6,278 nucleotides of DNA from a candidate division FCPU426 bacterium (GTDB lineage: Bacteria > Oederibacteriota > PGYV01 > Palsa-1178): positions 7,686-13,963 of the forward strand of contig PMTB01000158.1 in the NCBI GenBank assembly GCA_003167475.1, read 5' to 3'. This document shows positions 1 through 4,622 of this stretch, piece by piece; positions within the stretch are counted from its first letter, which is position 1; the number at the start of each line of letters is the position of its first letter. Below the pieces are notes generated by a model. It worked only from the letters and a program-made list of their open reading frames with translations, was not told where the DNA came from and did not search any database. The position numbers and the translations under genes were made by a program.

Positions 1-1196
1 CCTATGACCAGTGACAACCCAAGAAAGGTAAATGTATTGAGAGTGAAACCGAAAAGTTTTATGAAAAAGAAAGCGCCGAATATGGACATAGGTATGGTAA
101 GCGATACATTAAGCGCGGTATTGAACGTCCCCAAAAACAGCCAGCATACTATGGCTGTAAGTATAACCGAGAGCAGTATGACGAAATTCATGTCATTTGA
201 GGCGTCCTCGATGAACTGGGTGGTGTCAAAACGCAAGTCAAGGCGCGTACCTTCCGGAAGCGTCTTTTGGATATCTTTAACCCTCTTTTTAATGGCGTGC
301 GCTACTTCAACCGCGTTTGAACCCGGCTGTTTTATTATCCCGATTCCCACGGCTATGCCGTCCGGTGTCCTGGCAAGACGTAAAGCGTCCTCGAGCCCCT
401 CTTCAACGCGGGCTACATCCCCTATCCTGATGGGTTTCCATATGGACATACCTCTTCTTGATGGTATCACTATGGATGAAAATTCAGTGACGTTCGCGGC
501 TTCACCAAGCAGCCTTATGCTGGTCTCCCTGGTGCCGTTATCTATGAAACCGGCCGGCACTTCATCATGGCCGCTGGCGATGGCGTTTAAAATATCATCC
601 GTTGTTATCTCTTTTTCCTTCATTTTCTTCGGGTCAAGCCATACCCTTAGCGACGGGTTCAGATAGCCGCCGAGCGATATCTGGGCAACTCCCGGTACGG
701 ACGAAAAAGCGTCGTTCAGGTAATTCTTCGTATATTCCATGAGAAATTGAGTGGGCCGATTTCCGGAAAACGACAGCCATATAATAGGCGATGCGTCCGG
801 ATTAGATTTTCTTATTACTGCCGGGTCAATATCAGTGGGCAGGTCCCTCGCTACTGTGGCAAGCGCCGACTGCACCTGCTGGAGCGCCACGTCTATATTT
901 TTATCGAGGCTAAACTGGACGGTGACGTTTGACGCGCCCCTTGTCGATGACGAGGTCACTTCAGTCACGCCGTCTATTCCGGTCACTGCGCCTTCGACTA
1001 TATCGGTAACCTGAGCTTCCACGACATCAGGCGCGGCTCCGGCCCAGGTTATGGAAACGGATAGAACGGGAAAATCCACGTCAGGCATAAGCGACTTGCC
1101 GAGGCCCAGATATGATATTGCTCCGAAAACTATTATCCCGATCAGGATCATCCAGGCCATGACCGGGTTTTTTATAGACTGGTCTGATAATGTCAT
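1..1196 (-). CDS. RND-family efflux pump permease (AcrB/HAE1-like), N-terminal ~399 residues, 3' end outside window
   Basis: Inner-membrane proton-driven pump subunit of a tripartite exporter. I translated the minus strand from ATG at 1196-1194 and found it open to the window edge: 398 full codons plus a partial Gly codon. Seen: TM1 at about residues 12-31 after the short SIKNPVMAWMI lead; GLGKSLMPDVDFP at ~31-43; the porter-domain segment with ITWAGAAPDVVEAQV and the GIDGVTEVTSSSTRGAS stretch; then, after about 290 periplasmic residues, hydrophobic TM2 (~337-356), TM3 (~363-384) and the start of TM4 (GLSLVIG). By alignment from memory with AcrB, the last Gly matches AcrB Gly403, so the proton-relay Asp pair (AcrB 407/408) falls just beyond the window and cannot be checked. 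The start is supported by GGAGG at 1208-1204, 7 nt upstream. It overlaps the preceding tolC-like gene by 4 bp, so the two are co-translated. The porter motifs fit the drug/hydrophobe (HAE1) class better than heavy-metal pumps; the substrate is unknown. Confidence 0.93.
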   Translation of the reverse strand, partial: MTLSDQSIKNPVMAWMILIGIIVFGAISYLGLGKSLMPDVDFPVLSVSITWAGAAPDVVEAQVTDIVEGAVTGIDGVTEVTSSSTRGASNVTVQFSLDKNIDVALQQVQSALATVARDLPTDIDPAVIRKSNPDASPIIWLSFSGNRPTQFLMEYTKNYLNDAFSSVPGVAQISLGGYLNPSLRVWLDPKKMKEKEITTDDILNAIASGHDEVPAGFIDNGTRETSIRLLGEAANVTEFSSIVIPSRRGMSIWKPIRIGDVARVEEGLEDALRLARTPDGIAVGIGIIKQPGSNAVEVAHAIKKRVKDIQKTLPEGTRLDLRFDTTQFIEDASNDMNFVILLSVILTAIVCWLFLGTFNTALNVSLTIPMSIFGAFFFIKLFGFTLNTFTFLGLSLVI

Positions 1197-1208
1197 TTTA
1201 CAACCTCC
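1193..1208 (-). promoter_or_regulatory. Ribosome binding site and ATGA stop/start overlap coupling tolC-like and RND genes
   Basis: On the minus strand, GGAGG (1208-1204) lies inside the last codons of the tolC-like gene, 7 nt before the permease ATG (1196-1194). The tolC-like stop TGA is 1195-1193, giving the ATGA overlap typical of translational coupling. It fixes the permease start and implies one transcript and matched synthesis of channel and pump. Confidence 0.88.
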
Positions 1209-2449
1209 GCCGATATTTCAAGCATCTGCCTGTCCAATTCCCTCTGTATGATGGACCTGTCCAGGGACTGCTTGACTGTGGTATTATTGGACATGGCCTG
1301 CAGCACGTCCACGTTCGTGACCAGCCCGAATTTATAATCGGACTGCTGCGCTTTCAGGGACTGGGATGCCTTTAAATAAGCGTCCTTCATGGCCGTGACT
1401 ATTATAGCCGACGCCGCGTAATCCCTCAACCTTGACCTTAACTCATATTTCACATCCAGGAACGTGGAAATGTACTGCCTGTAAGCGGCTTCCCTCTGCG
1501 AGAACGCGGAAATACTGTCAAATACCCTGGAGCCGCCCTCGAATAACGGCCACTGCGCCAGTAGCATAAACTGCCAACCCTTGTCATTATAGGCCGTTGT
1601 GCCAAGGAACGGCGAACCGCCGATCTCTTTCGAAACTGATAGGTCAACCTGTGGCAGCAATGTCCCCAGCCCGGCCGCTATCCTTTTATCTGACGCTTCC
1701 ACTTCGGCTTTTTGCGCCAGAACGTCGGAACGATTCTGCGCTGTCAATGTCACGCTTATATTTTCCGCGATATCCGCGCTCTCCACCGGCTGTACCACGG
1801 TCACCTGATATTCAATGCCAAGCACCCTGGAAAGCGCGTCAGCCGCCCCGTCAACCGAGGCCTTTGCCTGTTCAAGCTGCGCCGCAAGAAGCGCCGCAGT
1901 GGACTCTGTCGCGTATACTTCGCTGAGCCTTGACTTACCAAGTTCCTGCCACTGCCTTAATTCCGCCACCCTTTGGTTCAATAAAGTCAGTCCGTCCTGT
2001 ATGTTCGCCTGGTCAGCCTGGGCCGAAGCCAGCGTATAATATGCGTCAGCCGTGCTTTGTGCGAGCGCCCTTTTGACTGATATAAGATTAAGTTCCTGCC
2101 TGTAAGCTTCCCTGTCAAAAATGGAAATTTCATTTATCTTTTCAAGCCCGTGAAAGACAGGCTGTGTGGCCGTAATCGAACTGACCCAGCCCTGGTCGGA
2201 ATAAAGGCTGCCGTTTATGTTGAATTCGCGCTCGTGGTCGAGCGTTATTGTCGGAAGCAGCGCGCCGAAAGATTTGATCTTCGCCGCGTTCGCCTGGGTA
2301 AGCAGTTCGGTCTGTATCTTCACCGCGTCGGAATTGGCCAGCGCGATCTTATAACAATCCGTATAAGCCAGGGGGGTGTTAGTCACGCCTTCCGCCATAA
2401 GAACAGGTACAAACAACAAAAAAATAAATGCAATTGACAACTTCTTCAT
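1193..2449 (-). CDS. TolC-family outer membrane efflux protein
   Basis: Outer-membrane channel and periplasmic tunnel of a tripartite efflux or secretion system. From ATG at 2449 it is 418 residues. Residues 1-19 (MKKLSIAFIFLLFVPVLMA, then EG) form a Sec signal peptide with a plausible cleavage after Ala19; no lipobox Cys is present, so it is not a lipoprotein of the OprM/NodT sort. The mature part has the two-repeat OEP architecture: long Ala/Gln/Leu-rich helices at roughly 28-205 (QTELLTQANAAKIKSFGALLP, ALAQSTADAYYTLASAQA) and again at ~225-410 (QKAEVEASDKRIAAGLGTLLP, YRQYISTFLDVKYELRSRL), each with the 'LLP' turn leading to a beta strand. It is shorter than E. coli TolC (493 aa), within the range of short OEPs. 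An in-frame TTG at 2455 would add two residues, but AAAGGCGG (2465-2458) sits 8 nt from the ATG and only 2 nt from the TTG, so I chose the ATG. The stop TGA overlaps the permease start. Confidence 0.93.
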   Translation of the reverse strand: MKKLSIAFIFLLFVPVLMAEGVTNTPLAYTDCYKIALANSDAVKIQTELLTQANAAKIKSFGALLPTITLDHEREFNINGSLYSDQGWVSSITATQPVFHGLEKINEISIFDREAYRQELNLISVKRALAQSTADAYYTLASAQADQANIQDGLTLLNQRVAELRQWQELGKSRLSEVYATESTAALLAAQLEQAKASVDGAADALSRVLGIEYQVTVVQPVESADIAENISVTLTAQNRSDVLAQKAEVEASDKRIAAGLGTLLPQVDLSVSKEIGGSPFLGTTAYNDKGWQFMLLAQWPLFEGGSRVFDSISAFSQREAAYRQYISTFLDVKYELRSRLRDYAASAIIVTAMKDAYLKASQSLKAQQSDYKFGLVTNVDVLQAMSNNTTVKQSLDRSIIQRELDRQMLEISAEVVK

Positions 2450-2481
2450 GATCAATACCGCCTTTGATAAATTTTTAACAA

Positions 2482-2517
2482 CCTGACAATGATATCAGAA
2501 AAAAATGCAATAATCAA
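2482..2517 (-). promoter_or_regulatory. Probable sigma70-type promoter of the tolC-like/RND operon
   Basis: Minus-strand TTGATT (2517-2512) and TATCAT (2494-2489) are separated by exactly 17 nt, and the -10 is preceded by TGA, giving an extended -10 (TGnTATCAT). Transcription would start near 2482, leaving a leader of about 33 nt before ATG 2449. The spacer has a run of seven T. This supports separate transcription of the efflux operon from ychF. It is read by eye from consensus; no transcript data. Confidence 0.6.
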
Positions 2518-2637
2518 TACCGTCAGGCTGTCTACAATAATATATAAAGATAGTTAACGTAATATGCTGAATTTTGTTAACTTTCACGGTATTAGACGTT
2601 TGAAATAAGGGGAAAGTTCGTTTTTTCATTGTGTTTT

Positions 2638-2697
2638 TTGATTATGTGCCTCGTTACTACAAGAGCCGCAACCTGAAGGTTGCGCCTACACAATCAA
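2638..2697. repeat. Short palindromic element with CGCAACC/GGTTGCG stem and imperfect terminal inverted repeats
   Basis: CGCAACC (2667-2673) and GGTTGCG (2678-2684) form a 7-bp stem with a TGAA loop; past one mismatch the pairs AG/CT (2664-2665 with 2686-2687) extend it. Further out, TTGATTATGTG (2638-2648) and CACAATCAA (2689-2697) are inverted copies of each other apart from two extra bases. The layout resembles a small REP-like dispersed palindrome. There is no T-run after the stem on either strand, so it is a poor intrinsic terminator although it lies ~80 bp after the ychF stop. Only one copy is in the window, so repetitive status is inferred. Confidence 0.5.
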
Positions 2698-2762
2698 TAA
2701 CCTTATCATACTACATTCGGCACTACTTCAGGCCTCAGTCTCTTATCTCCCAAACTCTTCCT

Positions 2763-3863
2763 TTATACATTGAACTTAAAATGCACCATATCCCCGTCCT
2801 GCATTATATACTCCCTGCCTTCGCTGCGCAGGAGGCCCATGTCCTTCATCTTAACCTCGTCTTTTACGTTCTTGAACTCCTCAAACTTCATGATATCCGC
2901 CTTGATGAACCCGCGCTGGATGTCCGAGTGTATCTTGCCTGCGGCTTCAACTGCTGTCGAGCCGCGTTTGATGGGCCACGCGCGCACTTCCTGGGCGCCC
3001 GCCGTGAGGAACGTTATCAGGTCCAGCAGCCTGTAGGCGTGCTGGATGAACTCGTCAAAACCTTTGTATTCGAAACCAAGTTCTTTGAGGTATTCTTCGC
3101 GTTCTTTCTCGCCGAGCTCCATCATCTCGCCTTCTATCTTTGCGGATATGACAACGTATTCGGCATTGCGTTTCTTTATGTACGCAACAAGTTCCGGGAA
3201 GTGCTTATCGAAATCCTGGATCTTGTCTTCGTCGGTGTTTAAAACATAGAGCATGGGTTTTAAGGTCATTAGGCCGAGTTCCTTCACATGTGGCTTTTCT
3301 TCCTTGGTCAGTCCCGCGGCATTAGCCGGCAGGCCCTTTTCAAGGGCCTCTTTTACTTTCTTTAATATTTCATATTTAAGAAGTGCGTCTTTGTCATTGC
3401 CTGATTTGGCGGTTCTTTCAATCTTTGTGTAACCCTTGGATACAACATCAAGGTCGGCAAGCATGAGCTCGGTTTCAATGGTCTCTATGTCCCCGATGGG
3501 GTCGAGCTTGCCTTTGGTGCGGATGACGTTCGCGTCCGTGAATACACGGACCACGTGGGCGATGGTGTCGACTTCGCGGATGTTGGCGAGGAATTTGTTG
3601 CCGAGGCCTTCGCCTTTGGAAGCGCCTTTAACAAGGCCGGCGATGTCCACGAACTTAAAGGTCGCGGGGACGTAGGTGGTTTTGCCGTCGTTGTAGACTT
3701 TGAAGAGAAAATCCAATCTCGGGTCCGGAACGGCAACAATGCCGACGTTTGGTTCTATGGTACAAAATTCGTAGTTGGCGACCTGGGCGCCTGCGGTTTT
3801 AGTTAAAACATTAAACGTTGTTGACTTCCCCACGTTTGGGAGACCTACTATTCCTACTTCCAT
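2763..3863 (-). CDS. ychF: YchF/OLA1-family redox- and ribosome-associated ATPase
   Basis: Cytoplasmic P-loop NTPase of the Obg-related family that binds ATP in preference to GTP and associates with ribosomes. 366 residues, the usual family length (E. coli 363). Seen in order: P-loop GLPNVGKST at 7-15; CTIEPN at 34-39; G3 DIAGLVKGASKGEGLGN at 73-89; the N-x-x-E version of G4 (NTDE, 209-212), which marks ATP rather than GTP preference; a helical coiled-coil-like insertion ~125-190; and a C-terminal TGS domain (~283-366) with TAGAQEVRAWPI, AAGKIHSDIQRGFIKAD and the conserved end YIMQDGDMVHFKFNV. AGGAGA at 3876-3871 lies 7 nt from the ATG and fixes the start. Two departures from the family: Arg115 aligns with the catalytic His114 of E. 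coli YchF, and Glu32 replaces the Pro of the usual N-(F/Y)-P-F motif. The reading frame is intact. A repeat element fills the gap to the upstream GIY-YIG gene, so linkage to it is doubtful. Confidence 0.97.
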   Translation of the reverse strand: MEVGIVGLPNVGKSTTFNVLTKTAGAQVANYEFCTIEPNVGIVAVPDPRLDFLFKVYNDGKTTYVPATFKFVDIAGLVKGASKGEGLGNKFLANIREVDTIAHVVRVFTDANVIRTKGKLDPIGDIETIETELMLADLDVVSKGYTKIERTAKSGNDKDALLKYEILKKVKEALEKGLPANAAGLTKEEKPHVKELGLMTLKPMLYVLNTDEDKIQDFDKHFPELVAYIKKRNAEYVVISAKIEGEMMELGEKEREEYLKELGFEYKGFDEFIQHAYRLLDLITFLTAGAQEVRAWPIKRGSTAVEAAGKIHSDIQRGFIKADIMKFEEFKNVKDEVKMKDMGLLRSEGREYIMQDGDMVHFKFNV

Positions 3864-3870
3864 CGTTGTT

Positions 3871-3876
3871 TCTCCT
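3871..3876 (-). promoter_or_regulatory. Ribosome binding site of ychF
   Basis: Minus-strand AGGAGA, 7 nt upstream of ATG 3863-3861. It lies between the end of the palindromic element (3899) and the gene, so the repeat does not reach the translation signal. Confidence 0.8.
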
Positions 3877-3898
3877 GTTTTTAGTTTATTGTTGGGCC

Positions 3899-4028
3899 GT
3901 CATTGCGAGGAGCGAGCCCCTCAGCGACGAAGCAATCTCTGTTTTTTTGCAGGCATCGTCTTAAAGGCTTATCGGTGGAACTGAGATTGCTTCGTCGGCA
4001 TAAAACAAAAACGCCTTCTCGCAATGAC
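3899..4028. repeat. Complete dispersed palindromic element (GTCATTGCGAG family), ~130 bp
   Basis: The ends are exact inverted repeats: GTCATTGCGAG (3899-3909) and CTCGCAATGAC (4018-4028), 11 bp. Inside them a second exact pair, CGACGAAGCAATCTC (3925-3939) and GAGATTGCTTCGTCG (3983-3997), 15 bp, closes a 43-nt loop. The unpaired segments between the pairs are 15 nt on the left and 20 nt on the right. As RNA or single-stranded DNA it should form a long two-tier hairpin. From general knowledge, GTCATTGCGAGG...CGAAGCAATC palindromes are dispersed in intergenic regions of many bacterial genomes; copy number here is unknown. It sits in the GIY-YIG/ychF intergenic gap. No target-site duplication is evident. 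Confidence 0.82.
3964..4028 (+). repeat. 65-bp module, copy 1 (right half of the complete palindromic element)
   Basis: Direct copy of 4395-4459: the first 34 positions (3964-3997) are identical and the remaining 31 align without gaps with 7 differences, 58/65 in all. It begins AAGGCTTATCGGTGG and ends CTCGCAATGAC. Together with copy 2 it brackets the GIY-YIG gene. The offset between copies is 431 bp. Confidence 0.88.
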
Positions 4029-4057
4029 AGCGCTACACCGCAATGACGACGCTACAC
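4020..4057 (+). repeat. Two tandem 19-bp units at the end of the palindromic element
   Basis: CGCAATGACAGCGCTACAC (4020-4038) is followed directly by CGCAATGACGACGCTACAC (4039-4057); 17 of 19 positions match. The first unit begins within the terminal inverted repeat of the element, and the second runs six bases into the 3' end of the GIY-YIG gene, including its stop codon. Confidence 0.8.
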
Positions 4058-4345
4058 AGTGATGCCTTCGTACAGATCCTTCCATTGCGGGTTAAATCCG
4101 TTTATAAGTGTTTCCTTTTTCTTCCTGCTCCCGCTTTTCAGCTGCTTTTCTCTTATTATTGCTTCTTCCGGGCCGTCAAACGCCTCGTAGTAAACCAGGC
4201 GGTCAACATTATACCTGCTTGTAAACCCTTTTACTACTTTATTTTTATGTTCATAAATACGCCTTATAAGGTCATTAGTCATACCTACATATAATGACTT
4301 GTTGCTTTTGCAGGCTAAAATATACACGTAATGCCGCTTATTCAT
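4052..4345 (-). CDS. Small GIY-YIG nuclease-domain protein (YhbQ/URI-like)
   Basis: 97-residue single-domain protein of the GIY-YIG superfamily, whose members cut or nick DNA with a Tyr/Arg/Glu active site and a metal ion. Seen: the GIY-equivalent YVYI at 6-9, YVG at 19-21, the LIRRIYEHK helix at 26-34 (Arg28/29, His33), GFTSRY at 40-45, LVYYE at 50-54, and the helix with EEAIIREKQLK at 60-70, where the metal-binding Glu should be (Glu61 or Glu66), then the NPQWKDLY tail. All usual positions are filled, so it looks catalytically competent. No DNA-recognition domain is attached, as in YhbQ-type stand-alone members whose physiological role is poorly defined. GGAGGG at 4356-4351, 5 nt upstream, fixes the start. 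The gene is bracketed by direct copies of a 65-bp repeat module, and its TAG stop (4054-4052) is part of a repeat unit. Function here is unknown; DNA repair or a repeat-associated mobile role are both possible. Confidence 0.9.
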   Translation of the reverse strand: MNKRHYVYILACKSNKSLYVGMTNDLIRRIYEHKNKVVKGFTSRYNVDRLVYYEAFDGPEEAIIREKQLKSGSRKKKETLINGFNPQWKDLYEGITV

Positions 4346-4394
4346 TATTACCCTCCGTAAGAATGAATGTTTAACCCTTGTAAGTACAAAATCT

Positions 4395-4459
4395 AAGGCT
4401 TATCGGTGGAACTGAGATTGCTTCGTCGCCGTAAGACTAAACCGGCTCCTCGCAATGAC
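4395..4459 (+). repeat. 65-bp module, copy 2 (half element lacking its left arm)
   Basis: Same orientation as copy 1 and identical to it over 4395-4428. No GTCATTGCGAG/CGACGAAGCAATCTC left arm is found between it and the GIY-YIG start (4345), so this copy cannot fold into the long hairpin and is a truncated element. Differences from copy 1 are at 4429, 4431, 4435, 4438, 4442, 4445 and 4448. The perfect 34-bp block next to a diverged tail suggests conversion or selection on the block. Confidence 0.85.
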
Positions 4460-4523
4460 AACAACACAGCTGGCCAATGACAGCGCCACAATTTGCCGAT
4501 GACCGCATCAGCCGGCCAATAAC
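4451..4523 (+). repeat. Degenerate ~22-bp tandem repeats after copy 2
   Basis: A core like (C)AATGAC recurs at 4454-4459 (AATGAC), 4476-4481 (AATGAC), 4498-4503 (GATGAC) and 4518-4523 (AATAAC), spaced 22, 22 and 20 bp. The second unit, AATGACAGCGCCACA, closely matches AATGACAGCGCTACA in the array behind copy 1. This looks like an old, decaying tandem array grown from the end of the palindromic element. Confidence 0.6.
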
Positions 4524-4556
4524 GGCGAAACAGTACTAAAGCCACCCCTACAACGA

Positions 4557-4585
4557 CAAAGGGCCGGTTCATCACCGGCCCCTTG
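4557..4585 (-). terminator. Probable Rho-independent terminator of the hppA-like gene
   Basis: GGGCCGGT (4561-4568) and ACCGGCCC (4574-4581) make an 8-bp GC-rich stem with a 5-nt loop; after one mismatch three more pairs (CAA/TTG, 4557-4559 with 4583-4585) extend it. On the minus strand the stem is followed by TTTGTCGTTG, a weak U-tract. It begins about 38 nt after the hppA stop codon, in the right orientation. It separates hppA from the GIY-YIG gene. Confidence 0.72.
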
Positions 4586-4622
4586 TGCATATTACATACG
4601 TAACTTGCGTTACGTTGTGTGC

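Larger units (their letters stand above)
2450..2762. other. ychF / tolC-like intergenic region (~310 bp), AT-rich
   Basis: No convincing gene. It contains a hairpin-forming palindrome (2638-2697) on the ychF side, an AT-rich stretch around 2535-2640, and the tolC-like promoter at 2482-2517. Possible protein-binding symmetry: AGTTAAC (2552-2558) and GTTAACT (2576-2582) form an inverted repeat with a 17-nt spacer upstream of the promoter; CCTGAC (2482-2487) and GTCAGG (2522-2527) flank the promoter; and ATCAATACCG occurs as a 10-bp direct repeat at 2451-2460 and 2513-2522. I see no clear T-tailed terminator for ychF. Confidence 0.6.

Noticed and set aside
4..666. 220-aa plus-strand open frame
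   Set aside because: It is antisense to the RND permease, whose minus-strand translation matches the family throughout; the plus-strand product is Ser/Met-rich with no recognisable motif.
2495..2629. 44-codon minus-strand frame (starting MKKRTFPLF) in the ychF/tolC gap
   Set aside because: No Shine-Dalgarno before the ATG, AT-driven composition, and it runs through the tolC-like promoter -35 region; most likely chance.
2664..2687. Rho-independent terminator of ychF
   Set aside because: The stem is sound but no T-run follows it on the minus strand (TCTTGTAG), so it does not meet the usual pattern.
2631..3242. 203-aa plus-strand open frame over the end of ychF
   Set aside because: Antisense to the conserved TGS domain of ychF and rich in hydrophobic shadow residues; no ribosome binding site or family resemblance.
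3899..4523. CRISPR-like array
   Set aside because: Only two long module copies 431 bp apart with a gene between them, and the short tandem units lack unique spacers of constant length.
3899..4523. Insertion sequence or transposon
   Set aside because: There is no transposase and no target-site duplication; the only protein is a GIY-YIG domain and the flanking copies are direct, one of them truncated. A mobile role is kept as a hypothesis only.
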